From contig DKQG01000058.1 of NCBI GenBank assembly GCA_002471575.1, forward strand, positions 1 to 56,551: a stretch of 56,551 nt of DNA, written 5' to 3'. Source of the stretch: Alphaproteobacteria bacterium UBA7314 (lineage in GTDB: Bacteria; Pseudomonadota; Alphaproteobacteria; MPNO01; UBA830). Below, one piece after another: positions 1 to 9,395 of this stretch (positions are counted from its first letter, which is position 1; each line of letters opens with the position of its first letter). The notes under the pieces are model-generated. The model saw nothing but the letters and a program-made list of their open reading frames with translations, was not told where the DNA came from and ran no database searches. A program made the position numbers and the translations under genes.

Positions 1-863
1 TCTGCCTGCTGCGGGCGCGGTGGCGGCGCCATCGACACCAGGCCTTTCAGCAGTTCCCGGACGCCGAAATTGTTGATCGCACTGCCGAAAAATACAGGGC
101 TCAGCGTGCCGTCGCGATAGGCCTGAAAATCCAGCGGCGGACACAAGCCAGTCGCCATGGGAACTTCTTCGCGGAGTTTTTCCACCGCATGAGCGGGAAG
201 CAACTCGTCCAGTCTCGTATCTTCAACGCCCTCACAGGCCGTGTCGTCGTTGATGTCGTCGCCGAGTTTTCCGCTGGCATGGCCCTTCTCCATCAGTACC
301 AGCTTGTCGTCGATTACGTCGTAGCAGCCGAGAAAGTCGCGCCCCATACCGATCGGCCAGCTCGCCGGCGTGACGTCCAGCGCCAGTGTTTCCTCAATCT
401 CCTGCAGAAGTTCGAATGGTTCCTGCGCCTCGCGGTCCATTTTGTTGATAAATGTAATTATCGGCATGTCGCGCAGACGGCAGACCTCGAACAGCTTGCG
501 CGTCTGGGCTTCGATCCCGCGCGCCGCGTCGATAACCATGACAGCGGAGTCGACCGCCGACAGTGTCCTGTACGTATCTTCCGAGAAATCCTCATGGCCC
601 GGCGTGTCGAGCAGGTTAAACGTGCAGCCGCCGTATTCGTACGTCATCACCGACGATGCAACCGAAATGCCGCGCTCAGCTTCCACCTTCATCCAGTCCG
701 AGTGGGCGCGCCGGGCCTCGCCGCGCGCTTTTACCGCACCCGCAGTCTGGATCGCGCCACCGAACAAAAGCAGCTTTTCGGTCAGCGTGGTTTTTCCCGC
801 ATCCGGGTGAGAAATGATGGCGAAGGTCCGCCGGGCGGCTATTTCGCCGCTGTTAACGCCCAT
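1..863 (-). CDS. prfC: Peptide chain release factor 3 (5' part; continues beyond the window)
   Basis: RF3 is a cytosolic translational GTPase that recycles RF1/RF2 from the ribosome after peptide release. The minus-strand translation runs off the left edge after about 287 codons and covers the G domain. G1 reads HPDAGKTTLTEK near residues 19-30, then come the switch segment ERGISVASSV, G3 DTPGHEDF, and G4 in FINKMDRE. The wording VCRLRDMPIITFINKMD is typical of RF3 and not of EF-G or TypA. I chose ATG at 863, which gives a short leader before ARRTFAIISHP as in known RF3. An in-frame GTG at 884 is an alternative. The gene is divergent from hmgA. Confidence 0.95.
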   Translation of the reverse strand, partial: MGVNSGEIAARRTFAIISHPDAGKTTLTEKLLLFGGAIQTAGAVKARGEARRAHSDWMKVEAERGISVASSVMTYEYGGCTFNLLDTPGHEDFSEDTYRTLSAVDSAVMVIDAARGIEAQTRKLFEVCRLRDMPIITFINKMDREAQEPFELLQEIEETLALDVTPASWPIGMGRDFLGCYDVIDDKLVLMEKGHASGKLGDDINDDTACEGVEDTRLDELLPAHAVEKLREEVPMATGLCPPLDFQAYRDGTLSPVFFGSAINNFGVRELLKGLVSMAPPPRPQQA

Positions 864-1017
864 GAGAGTGTCCAGAAATTTCACTTGGCATACGAGATGC
901 TGTGGCCGCGCAATATAAGGCCGTTTCCCGAGAATTCCAGCACAGCTTGCCTGTCGCCATCCCGGCGCGGGCGGGATAGGATGGACGAAATAAGGGACAG
1001 TCATGGAGGGTGAGTTC

Positions 1018-2328
1018 ATGGACCCGCTGACCACCACCAGGCCCGAATATCAGTCGGGGTTTGGGAACGAATTCGCGACCGAGGCGCTGCCCGGTGCACT
1101 GCCGGAGGGCCAGAATTCGCCGCAGAAAGCGCCGTATGGCCTGTATGCCGAACTAATCAGCGGCACCGCCTTTACGCAGCCCCGCAACGATAACCTGCGA
1201 ACTTGGATGTACCGGCTGCGCCCATCGGCACGGCACGGGAAATTCCGCCGGATTGAAAACAGACTGTGGCGGACGCCGGCGTTCGGTGAAGGCGTGCTGA
1301 CGCCGCAGCAGATGCGCTGGGACCCCATGCCGATTCCTGAAGCGGATACCGATCTGATCGCGGGCATGCAGACTCTCGCCGGCAATGGCGATGCCAACAG
1401 CCAGGCCGGTATGGGCATCCATGTCTACTGCGCCAATGCGTCCATGACGGACTCGTATTTCTACAATGCCGACGGCGAAATGCTGTTTGTGCCCCAACAG
1501 GGGCTGCTGCGCCTTGTGACCGAGATGGGCGTCGTCGAAACGGTGCCCGGTGAGATTGCGGTCGTTCCACGGGGGATCAAATTCCGTGCCGACCTGCCGG
1601 ATGGACCGACGCGAGGATATGTGTGCGAAAACTTCGGGGCGTCGCTGCGACTGCCCGATCTCGGACCGATCGGATCCAACGGTCTGGCCAATGCGCGCGA
1701 CTTTCTGGCGCCTGTCGCATCCTTCGAAGACCGCGAGGGCGACTTTGAAGTGGTCGCCAAGTTTGGCGGTAATTTGTGGATCTGCGATATCGATCATTCG
1801 CCGCTGGATGCCGTGGCGTGGCATGGGAACCTGTCTCCGTACAAATACGATCTGGCTAACTTTATGGCTATCGGGTCGATCAGCTTCGATCATCCCGATC
1901 CGTCGATTTTCACTGTTTTGACGTCGCCGTCAGGACCGCCGGGGCTCGCGAACGTCGACTTCGTCATCTTCCCGCCGCGCTGGATGGTCGCGGAACACAC
2001 GTTCCGCCCGCCGTGGTACCACCGCAATTTCATGTCGGAATTCATGGGGCTGGTGTATGGGCAGTACGATGCGAAGGAAGAAGGTTTCGTGCCCGGCGGC
2101 GCCAGCCTGCACAACATGCACTCGGCGCACGGTCCGGATCTGGAAGCGTACGAGAAAGCGAGGAAGTCGGATCTGAAACCAATGCACCTGATGGATACCA
2201 TGGCCTTCATGTTCGAAACCCGCTACCCGATCAAACTGACGGAGTGGGGGGTGAATAGCCCGCAGGTCCAAGCTGACTATCAGGATTGTTGGCAGGGGCT
2301 GGATAAGAACTTTAACGGGAAAAAATAA
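1018..2328 (+). CDS. hmgA: Homogentisate 1,2-dioxygenase
   Basis: A non-haem Fe(II) ring-cleaving dioxygenase that turns homogentisate into maleylacetoacetate in tyrosine/phenylalanine breakdown. The protein (436 aa) has full family length. The N-terminus contains the characteristic YQSGFGNEF. The iron-ligand region is visible: WYHRNFMSEFMGL supplies a His and a Glu, and HNMHSAHGPD supplies the other His. I prefer ATG at 1018 over the in-frame ATG at 1003, because GGAGGG (1005-1010) sits seven bases before 1018. The stop overlaps the start of fahA by one base (TAATG), so the two are an operon and probably translationally coupled. No maleylacetoacetate isomerase gene lies next to them. Confidence 0.97.
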   Translation: MDPLTTTRPEYQSGFGNEFATEALPGALPEGQNSPQKAPYGLYAELISGTAFTQPRNDNLRTWMYRLRPSARHGKFRRIENRLWRTPAFGEGVLTPQQMRWDPMPIPEADTDLIAGMQTLAGNGDANSQAGMGIHVYCANASMTDSYFYNADGEMLFVPQQGLLRLVTEMGVVETVPGEIAVVPRGIKFRADLPDGPTRGYVCENFGASLRLPDLGPIGSNGLANARDFLAPVASFEDREGDFEVVAKFGGNLWICDIDHSPLDAVAWHGNLSPYKYDLANFMAIGSISFDHPDPSIFTVLTSPSGPPGLANVDFVIFPPRWMVAEHTFRPPWYHRNFMSEFMGLVYGQYDAKEEGFVPGGASLHNMHSAHGPDLEAYEKARKSDLKPMHLMDTMAFMFETRYPIKLTEWGVNSPQVQADYQDCWQGLDKNFNGKK

Positions 2329-3650
2329 TGCCTGAATTAAACGAAACCCACGACCCGACGCTGACCAGCTGGATCGACAGCGCCAATGAGGCCGAAGCCG
2401 ATTTTCCGGTCCAGAACCTGCCCCTAGGCGTGTACACGGATCCCAAGATCGGCGTCGGCAAAGTCGGTATCGCAATCGGCGATAAAATACTCGATGTCAC
2501 GGCGGCACGCGCCAAGGGTGTTATTGGCGGCGTGGCAGACGATGCGGCTGGCGCCTGTGCCGGAGATACGCTCAACGAACTGATGGCGTTGGGCGGGCGG
2601 CATTGGTCGGCGCTGCGTGCGACTGCGTCCAGAGCACTGCGCGACGACACCGAGGAAGGTGAAGCCGCCCAAGCGGTTGCTGATGAAATTCTTCTGGCGC
2701 AGGCCGGTGTCGCGATGCGGTTGCCGGCGCGAATTGGCGATTACACGGATTTTTATTCGTCTATCTTTCATGCAACCAATGTCGGCAAAATGCTGCGGCC
2801 CGACAATCCGCTGATGCCGAACTACAAGCATATCCCGATTGCCTATCACGGCCGGGCTTCGTCTATCGTAGCCAGCGGGGAGACGGTCAAGCGACCCGTC
2901 GGCCAGACGAAAGCGCCGGATGCTGACCACCCGTCTTTCGGCCCGTCGATGGCGTTTGACTATGAAACCGAGATCGGGTTTTTCGTCGGGCCAGGTAACC
3001 CGCTGGGCCAACCCGTTTCGATGTCCGAAGCCGAAGACCACATTTTCGGGCTATGCATCCTCAACGACTGGTCGGCTCGGGATATCCAAGCCTGGGAATA
3101 TCAGCCGCTAGGGCCGTTTCTCGCCAAGAGCTTTGCCTCGCATATTTCGCCTTGGGTGGTAACGATGGAGGCGCTGGCGCCGTTTCGCTGCGGTGCCTAT
3201 GACCGTCCGGACGGCGACCCTGCACCGTTGCCGTATCTGTCATCCTCTGAAAACGAAGCCAATGGCGGCTTTGATGTTCAGATCGAGGTCTCGATCGCGT
3301 CCGAGCAGATGCGCGATGCCGGCACGCCGCCGCAGGTTCTGGCGGTCACCAACATGCAGCATCTGTACTGGACGATATTCCAGATGCTGACGCACCATAC
3401 GTCAAACGGCTGCAATCTCAGCCCCGGCGACATGATGGGCACCGGCACGATCTCCGGACCTACTGAAGATGCGCTGGGATCGGTTTTGGAGATCACCAAA
3501 CGTGGCGCAGAGCCGGTGTCCCTGCCGTCGGGCGAGGAGCGGAGGTTCCTCGCCGATGGCGACGAGCTTATCATGCGGGCTTGGTGCGATGCTGACGGTG
3601 CCCGCCGGATCGGTTTCGGTGACTGCCGCGCGGTGATCGAAGGGGCCTAG
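2328..3650 (+). CDS. fahA: Fumarylacetoacetase
   Basis: Hydrolyses fumarylacetoacetate to fumarate and acetoacetate, the last step of homogentisate catabolism. It has 440 aa, the usual length. The small N-terminal domain is followed by the FAH catalytic domain, with IGDYTDFYSSIFHATNVG (metal Asp and the general-base His), YETEIGFFVG (paired Glu) and LNDWSARDIQAWEYQ with a following Lys (PFLAKSFASH). The start overlaps the hmgA stop. The product of HmgA must be isomerised before FahA can act. That isomerase is presumably elsewhere in the genome, since none is seen in this window. The broken GST at 29.7-30.4 kb does not look like the isomerase. Confidence 0.97.
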   Translation: MPELNETHDPTLTSWIDSANEAEADFPVQNLPLGVYTDPKIGVGKVGIAIGDKILDVTAARAKGVIGGVADDAAGACAGDTLNELMALGGRHWSALRATASRALRDDTEEGEAAQAVADEILLAQAGVAMRLPARIGDYTDFYSSIFHATNVGKMLRPDNPLMPNYKHIPIAYHGRASSIVASGETVKRPVGQTKAPDADHPSFGPSMAFDYETEIGFFVGPGNPLGQPVSMSEAEDHIFGLCILNDWSARDIQAWEYQPLGPFLAKSFASHISPWVVTMEALAPFRCGAYDRPDGDPAPLPYLSSSENEANGGFDVQIEVSIASEQMRDAGTPPQVLAVTNMQHLYWTIFQMLTHHTSNGCNLSPGDMMGTGTISGPTEDALGSVLEITKRGAEPVSLPSGEERRFLADGDELIMRAWCDADGARRIGFGDCRAVIEGA

Positions 3651-3654
3651 TCGG

Positions 3655-4122
3655 TCAGTTATCCAGCCGGACTAACTGGCCCATATCCGAGCAGTCCTCG
3701 TCGGTCTTCAGTCCGGCGGAGTGAATGCCGTGGGCAGCCATGTCTTCGTCGACATCCTGACGGTCGCCGGTTACGCCGACTGCCCCGATCACCTCGCCGG
3801 CCTGGTTGCGGATCAATCGTCCTCCGCCCTCGGCGAAAACCTGACGCTCCGACGCGTCGTCGATGAACTTCATGAACATGGGCCGTTCATTGGCCCGAAC
3901 CTGTACAAGACTGGACGACCGGCCAAGCGCGAGTGCGGCGTATGTTTTGCCCAGAGCCATTTCAAGTCGGAGCGCTGAGGCATGATCTTCCTTGCCGAAC
4001 GCTTTGACGACGTTGCCGGGTTCGACGACGACGGCGCTCATCGGGCGCAGGTTCAGTTCCCGGCTTCTCTCGAAAATGGCGGCGATGATGGCGTTCGCCT
4101 GTTCCAGTGAAATAATGTTCAT
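3655..4122 (-). CDS. GlcG/HbpS family (DUF336) haem-binding-like protein
   Basis: A small single-domain protein (155 aa) of the GlcG/HbpS family. Members occur beside glycolate, diol or aromatic catabolic genes, and some bind haem or corrinoids. Their exact role is mostly unknown. The sequence has the family features: a leading helix (LEQANAIIAAIFERSRE), a central strand around AVVVEPGNVVKAF, and the glycine-rich GGGRLIRNQAGEVIGAVGV near residues 100-120. ATG at 4122 is preferred over GTG at 4125, because GGAGGG lies seven bases before the ATG. The gene converges on fahA with a four-base gap and is divergent from the molybdenum hydroxylase, with which it may share a promoter region. Confidence 0.85.
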   Translation of the reverse strand: MNIISLEQANAIIAAIFERSRELNLRPMSAVVVEPGNVVKAFGKEDHASALRLEMALGKTYAALALGRSSSLVQVRANERPMFMKFIDDASERQVFAEGGGRLIRNQAGEVIGAVGVTGDRQDVDEDMAAHGIHSAGLKTDEDCSDMGQLVRLDN

Positions 4123-4214
4123 CACGATTCCCTCCGAAGAAATTCTGTGACCCAGTTATGGGGTAGCGCCTGTCGCTGTGCTAGTCTCCGGGTAGGAAAA
4201 TACGGAGGCATTTC

Positions 4215-6530
4215 ATGATCGGGGACCCTGTAAAACGGATAGAAGACCCGGCCTTGCTGCGCGGGACTGCCGTCTTTGTCGACGATATTCACCTGTCTGG
4301 CATGTTGCATGCGGCATTCCTGCGCAGTCCGCATCCGCATGCGAAAATCGTCGCCATCGATACCAAGGCAGCGAAGGCTGTCGCGGGCGTCTGCGCCGTC
4401 TACACCCTTGCAGATCTGTCGCCGCATGTGCTGATGGACCGGTTGCCTTTGCAATTTCCTACCACCGCTTTCCGCCCAGACGTTACGCCCTGGCTTCTGG
4501 CAGGAGAAGAGGTCTGCCATGTCGGCGAGCCGATCGCGCTGGTTGCTGCCGACACGCGCTATGCCGCAGAGGATGCCGCGACGCTGATTGAAGTGGAGTA
4601 CGAACCGCTGCCGTCGGTGGCAGGATGCGCAGCCGCTTTTGCGGACGACGCACCGCAAGTGCATTCCGGCCAGGATGATAATGTTTTGGTCCGGTTCGGA
4701 CAGTCCTACGGCGATACCGATGCCGCCTTCGCTGACGCCGCGCACATATTCGGTGAACGTTTTGTCCAGCATCGCGGGGCCGCACATCCCATCGAAGGAC
4801 GTGGCGCCGTTGCCCGGTACGATGCTCTCGACGATACCACGACGTTGTGGTCGTCGACCCAAATGTCGCACGAAGTCCGTTCAGCGATCGTCCAGATGTT
4901 CGGCATCGCCGAAGGCCGCATCCGGGTGGTCGCCCCAGATGTCGGCGGCGGGTTCGGATCGAAATATATTGCGTATCCGGAGGAGGTTGCAGTGGCGTTG
5001 GCATCCCGCCTGCTGGACAGGCCGGTAAAATGGATCGAAGACCGGCGAGAGCATTTCACTTCCGCCATTCAGGAGAGAGAACAGGACTGGACGATGGAAA
5101 TCGCCGTTGACGCGGAAGGCCGCGTCCTCGGCGTTCGCGGTTCCATGCTTTCCGACCAAGGGGCGTATACGCCGCAGGGCATCAACATGGCCTACAATGC
5201 TTCGACCGGTGTTCCAGGGCCCTACGTGGTGCCCAACTATGAAATCGACGTCCATGTGATGGAGACCAACGTGGTGGCGGCCGCCCCCGTCCGGGGCGCA
5301 GGCTATCCCGAGGGAAACTATACGATGGAACGTCTGCTTGACCGGGCGGCGCAGGGGCTCGGTCTGGACCGGGCCGAAATCCGCCGTCGAAATCTGATAC
5401 CTGCCGAAAAAATGCCGTATGAAACGCCGCTGAAAACCCGCGCTGGATCGCCGGTGATGGCAGACAGCGGCGATTTTCTAAAGTGCCAGCAGATCGCGCT
5501 AGATCGCATCGACTACGAAGGATTTCCAGCTCGACAGGCTGCCGCCCGGGTGGAAGGCCGGTATCTCGGCATCGGTCTCGCCAACAGTCTGAAGGGGACC
5601 GGACGTGGGCCGTTCGAGTCCGGTACCGTCCGCATCGAGCGATCCGGCAAAGTACGGGTGTTTACCGGCGCGCTGGCGATGGGGCAGGGGCTGAAAACTA
5701 TGCTGGCACAGGTGACGTCTGAACAGCTCGGCGTTCCTGTCGGGGACATCGAGGTCATCTCAGGCGATACCGGCACCATTGCGCTTGGGCTCGGTGGATT
5801 CGCCAGCCGCCAGACTGTAACTGCTGGATCGTCCGTCCACGGCGCCGCAAAAGAAGTGCGGGCAAAGGTACTGAGAATGGCTGCGCATCTGCTGGAGGCG
5901 GCGGAGGAAGACTTGGAGCTGGCAGATGGCGAGGTCCGGGTGACAGGATCTGACGTCTCGATCACGATAAAACAGGTGGCAGAGGCGTGCTCCGGCGCAC
6001 CGGGCTATTCCATGCCTGGCGGCATTGAACCCGGGCTGGAAGCCTCCGATAATTTCAAACCCTCGGCCCTGACCTACAGCAATGGTGTGCAGGCAGTCGA
6101 GGTCGAGGTCGATACCGGCACCGGCGAGGTCAGGTTTCTGAACTACGTCGTGGTCAGCGACTGCGGCACCCTGATCAATCCGATGATCGTCGATGGCCAG
6201 ATCGCTGGCGGCGTGGTGCACGGCATTGGCAATGCGCTGTTCGAATGGATGGGCTACGACGAGAAGGGCCAGCCGCTCACCACCAACTTCGGCGAATACA
6301 CCATGCCGACGGCAACGGAGCTGATCCATCTGGATCTGCAATACGAACATTCGCCGACCCCACTGAATCCGCTGGGCGTCAAGGGCGTTGGTGAAACTGG
6401 CACAGTGCCGGCGGCGGCGGCCATTGTGTCGGCGGTTGAAAATGCGCTGGAGCCTTTTGGCGCGCGACTCAGCGATTATCCGGTGAAACCAGCAAAGATC
6501 GTGGAGATTGTGCGAGGACGCGAAGTCTAG
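4215..6530 (+). CDS. Xanthine dehydrogenase/CoxL-family molybdopterin-binding subunit (orphan)
   Basis: The large Mo-cofactor subunit of a molybdenum hydroxylase (xanthine dehydrogenase, aldehyde oxidase or CO dehydrogenase-like). Such enzymes hydroxylate aldehydes, N-heterocycles or similar substrates with water. The 771 aa give the full two-domain length: an a/b hammerhead near the N-terminus (FVDDIHLSGMLHAAFLRSPH) and Mo-binding domains with DVGGGFGSK, the active-site loop PVRGAGYPEG, and the conserved catalytic-Glu segment GVGETGTVPAAA near the C-terminus. The AYxCSFR loop of true CO dehydrogenase is absent, so CO oxidation is unlikely. ACGGAGG lies just upstream of the start. No FAD (CoxM) or 2Fe-2S (CoxS) subunit lies beside it, so partners must be encoded elsewhere. 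The stop overlaps the stop of the broken redoxin on the other strand (CTAG). Confidence 0.93.
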   Translation: MIGDPVKRIEDPALLRGTAVFVDDIHLSGMLHAAFLRSPHPHAKIVAIDTKAAKAVAGVCAVYTLADLSPHVLMDRLPLQFPTTAFRPDVTPWLLAGEEVCHVGEPIALVAADTRYAAEDAATLIEVEYEPLPSVAGCAAAFADDAPQVHSGQDDNVLVRFGQSYGDTDAAFADAAHIFGERFVQHRGAAHPIEGRGAVARYDALDDTTTLWSSTQMSHEVRSAIVQMFGIAEGRIRVVAPDVGGGFGSKYIAYPEEVAVALASRLLDRPVKWIEDRREHFTSAIQEREQDWTMEIAVDAEGRVLGVRGSMLSDQGAYTPQGINMAYNASTGVPGPYVVPNYEIDVHVMETNVVAAAPVRGAGYPEGNYTMERLLDRAAQGLGLDRAEIRRRNLIPAEKMPYETPLKTRAGSPVMADSGDFLKCQQIALDRIDYEGFPARQAAARVEGRYLGIGLANSLKGTGRGPFESGTVRIERSGKVRVFTGALAMGQGLKTMLAQVTSEQLGVPVGDIEVISGDTGTIALGLGGFASRQTVTAGSSVHGAAKEVRAKVLRMAAHLLEAAEEDLELADGEVRVTGSDVSITIKQVAEACSGAPGYSMPGGIEPGLEASDNFKPSALTYSNGVQAVEVEVDTGTGEVRFLNYVVVSDCGTLINPMIVDGQIAGGVVHGIGNALFEWMGYDEKGQPLTTNFGEYTMPTATELIHLDLQYEHSPTPLNPLGVKGVGETGTVPAAAAIVSAVENALEPFGARLSDYPVKPAKIVEIVRGREV

Positions 6531-7025
6531 CCCTTCGCCTCAACCTTCAGAATATCGAATATCACGTCCACTTCGGGCCGGTTCTGATAGTTTCGGAGCT
6601 AGAACCGGTGACGGATCGTGCCGTCTTTTCCGACCACTAAAAGAATCGGCTCGGCAACGCCGAACCACGCGCTCGATGCTGGAAAGCGGGCGTTCTGTAG
6701 ACCGGAGGCGAAAATGATTTCACGGTTTCGATCCGATAGGAACGTGTATCCTTTGTGCGGGCCTCCGCGAATTTTTCACCGCATCCAGTGTGTCGCAATT
6801 TATGAAGGGTACGTTATGGCCGCGTGCGCGTAGGTCTTTGATTCTGAGGTTTCAAGTGACCGCCTGGCGCTTGCAGTGCGGTCACCAGTCCACTGAATAG
6901 GAAAACAAGATGACCAGCCCTTGGCATGTGCCAGCACATTAAAATTCTGATGCTGGTTGCTCTAGTTGACGGATTTCAGGTCGTGGGGGGGGCTGCGCGC
7001 CTACGGGCAGACCGATCTTACGCAT
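6527..7025 (-). pseudogene. Decayed redoxin/AhpC-TSA peroxiredoxin-like gene
   Basis: Minus-strand pieces of one thiol-peroxidase-like protein can be stitched across several frames. From the start at 7025 they read MRKIGLPVGAQ, then NVLAHAK, LVILFSYSVDW, a TGA at 6882-6884, PHCKRQ, KDLRARGHNVPFINCDT, HKGYTFLSDRNREIIFASG, SAWFGVAEPILLVVGKDG, TIRHRF, a TAG at 6599-6601, and LRNYQNRPEVDVIFDILK. The order and wording match the redoxin fold: a WCPxC active site, a central helix, and SAWYGVA..PMILVVDKDG near the end. The first active-site Cys codon (TGC expected) is the TGA. At least two or three frameshifts separate the pieces. It accounts for most of the 560-base gap between the molybdenum hydroxylase and the amidohydrolase. 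I see nothing clear in 7026-7090. Confidence 0.8.
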
Positions 7026-7090
7026 GACAAGAGAAAATGTACCCCTCTCAGACGGTGCGGTTCGAACCAACAAATCGTCATCGACCCACT

Positions 7091-8158
7091 TCAATCTTCC
7101 ATCTTGAGCAGTGATTTGGCGTTACCGCCCCAGATCGCAGCCTTTTCGCTGCCATCAAGCGTGTCGACCAGATCGACCAGTTCAACCGGGTTGTAGTCGC
7201 CCATGTCGTAGGGATAGTCGGTGCCCATGACGATCTTGTCGGTGCCGTACTGTTCTATTAGGTATTTCAGCTGGTGCGGGGTGAACACGACCGTATCCAA
7301 CCACATTTTCTTCAGATAGCTGGTCGGCTCCCTGTCGATATTGACGCGTCCATCCTCGCGCGCCCCCCAGACATGATCGATCCGTCCGGTATAGGCCGGT
7401 AGATACCCACCGCCATGGGCCAGCAGGATGCGGAGTTCGGGGAACCGTTCCATTACGCCGTCGAAGATCAGCCGGTGCACCGCGATGGTGGTTTCCAGCG
7501 GGTTGCCGATGACGTTGTTGAAATAATGGTCCTTGAACCGCTCGGCGGAGGTGAAGCCGTTGGGATGGATGAAAATCAGCGTGTCCAGGTCCTGCGCCTT
7601 GGCCCAGAACTTGTCTAATCGCGGATCGGAAATTTCCGAGCCGTTCACGTTGGTTAAGATCTGGAAGCCCTTCAACCCCAGCTTGGTGACGCCGCGTTCT
7701 AGCTCGGCGACCGCCATGTCGGCGTCGTTCAGCGGGATGGTACCGAAGGCGACGAAACGATCGGGCATGTTGTCGACGATTTCCGCCAGGCCGTTGTTCA
7801 CGATCTCTGACGCCTGCATGCAGATTTCCGGCGGCAGCCAGTAATAGGCTTGAAACGGCGGCGGAATGATGGTCTGCAGGTCGATGCCCATTGCATCCAT
7901 GTCGATAAGCCGGTGATCCACTGTTGTCAGATGCGGCATGCGGTCGACGTTCTGCTGCATGTTCACCTCCCGCGTCATCTCGTTGGCGAACAGGATGGCT
8001 GGCTCCATTTCCGGTTTGAAATGCGGCTCCGCAATTTCGGCGGCTTCCGGAATATGCACATGGCAGTGGATGTCGATGGTGAACGCATCCGGTTTTTTCG
8101 GCTTCGAGCCGGGCTGCGGACGGGCGGATGTGAAAACATAGGGCTCAGCGCCTGCCAT
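7091..8158 (-). CDS. Amidohydrolase family protein, ACMSD-like decarboxylase/hydrolase
   Basis: A TIM-barrel metal-dependent protein (355 aa) related to 2-amino-3-carboxymuconate semialdehyde decarboxylase and g-resorcylate decarboxylase. These act on carboxylated aromatic ring-cleavage products or aromatic acids. The metal ligands are visible: DIHCHVH near residue 29 (HxH), a mid-barrel His in FIHPNGF, the His in LLAHGGG, and the Asp in MGTDYPYD. The long insert with QQNVDRMPHLTTVDHRLIDMD is typical of the larger soil and marine homologues. It starts about 17 bases downstream of the LDH2-type gene, so the two form a minus-strand operon that probably served one catabolic pathway. The substrate cannot be named from sequence. 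Confidence 0.9.
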   Translation of the reverse strand: MAGAEPYVFTSARPQPGSKPKKPDAFTIDIHCHVHIPEAAEIAEPHFKPEMEPAILFANEMTREVNMQQNVDRMPHLTTVDHRLIDMDAMGIDLQTIIPPPFQAYYWLPPEICMQASEIVNNGLAEIVDNMPDRFVAFGTIPLNDADMAVAELERGVTKLGLKGFQILTNVNGSEISDPRLDKFWAKAQDLDTLIFIHPNGFTSAERFKDHYFNNVIGNPLETTIAVHRLIFDGVMERFPELRILLAHGGGYLPAYTGRIDHVWGAREDGRVNIDREPTSYLKKMWLDTVVFTPHQLKYLIEQYGTDKIVMGTDYPYDMGDYNPVELVDLVDTLDGSEKAAIWGGNAKSLLKMED

Positions 8159-8175
8159 GACAGTTTCCTCTGACG

Positions 8176-9243
8176 TTAGGTTAGTGGACTGATCTCGAGT
8201 TCCTGCGCGAGTTGGTTGAGATTGTCCAGCAGGGCGGCATGCACTGGCACGCCGTTGGTTTTAGCATCTGCGATACTGGCGGCGCGGCCGTCGCCGGGGA
8301 CGCGGACGCTTTTCACACCTCTCATTGGTGTCGCTGCGCGAATGGTGTTGGCCACGTCATCGACTTGGGCGCCAAAATCCAGGGCGTTACCAAAACGCGC
8401 GGGGTCGACCACGATCATGAAGTGGCCGTTGTTCACGGGTGTCTTCTGGTATTCCGCATCGCCCATGCTTTCGACGTCGACACCCATCTGCGCACCGGAC
8501 AGCGTGGCCGCCAGTAAGCCGACGACCAGTGACAGGGCATAGCCCTTGTGTCCGCCAATCGGGTTGAGGACGCCTTCCCTGATGCGCGACGGATCCGTAA
8601 TCGGGTTGCCGTTGCGGTCGATCATCCAGTCGGGCGGCAGGTCGTCGCCGCGCTGCGCGGCGGTGCGAACCTTCCCGAACGACGACACAGTGGTCGCAAT
8701 ATCCATCACGACGTGCGGGCCATCCTTCGCCGGAATCGCGGCGGCGATTGGGTTGGTCCCCAGCAGCAGGTCGGCACTGCCCCAGGGTGCCATATGATTG
8801 GCGCTGCCGTTAGTCCCGTACAGCCCGATCAGAGCTGCATCGGCGATCATTGACACATAGGTCGCTGCCGCACCCGCATGGTTTGATCGCCGCGCGCCGA
8901 CCCAGGCGCCGCCCGTGTCCCGCGCCTTTATGATCGCGAGTTTCGTCGCGTATTCGACCACAAGGTGACCCATGGCGTTGTCCCCGTCGACCAGGGCGGT
9001 GCCGGGGGACTCCGCGACTGTGGTGACGGTCGGGGTAACGTTGATGCCGCCGGCGCGGATGCGCTACATGTACTGCGTCAGGCGGAAGATGCCGTGGGTG
9101 TGGAACCCCGCCAAATCCGACGCCACCATCAGGCGGCCGCAATCTGTCGCGTCGCGTGCAGGCAGACCGACGTTAGTCAGTGCGCGGGAGATGAAATCTT
9201 CAAGCTCGGCGGCGGGAAACCGCCGCGGCGCCGTCTCCGACAT
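8176..9243 (-). pseudogene. LDH2/malate-ureidoglycolate dehydrogenase family gene interrupted by one amber codon
   Basis: An NAD(P)-dependent 2-hydroxyacid oxidoreductase of the LDH2/YlbC fold. From ATG at 9243 the frame reads SETAPRRFPAAELEDFISRA ... HTHGIFRLTQYM, then TAG at 9064-9066 (codon 60), and continues in the same frame RIRAGGINVTPTV ... through MGHLVVEYATKLAIIKARD to a normal C-terminus. Without the stop the protein would be 355 aa, the usual family length. The rest is undamaged, including NHAGAAATYVSMIAD and GGHKGYALSLVVGLL. Homologues usually have a charged residue at the stop position, so GAG-to-TAG is a simple explanation. Reinitiation at ATG 8973 would give a 265-aa fragment lacking the N-terminal domain. 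A recent nonsense mutation, a sequencing error and readthrough are all possible. Confidence 0.85.
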
Positions 9244-9395
9244 TCGATGCCTTTCCTGTTGGCGAGAGCGATTCTTTTGATTGCGGGCGGCATACCCCGC
9301 CGGTGTGAGCCGGGGCTAGCATCAAGGACTCACGAGTTTCATTTCAATCCGCCTCTTTTCATCCGGGTGGGGGCATGTTTATTGTCCACAAGAAT

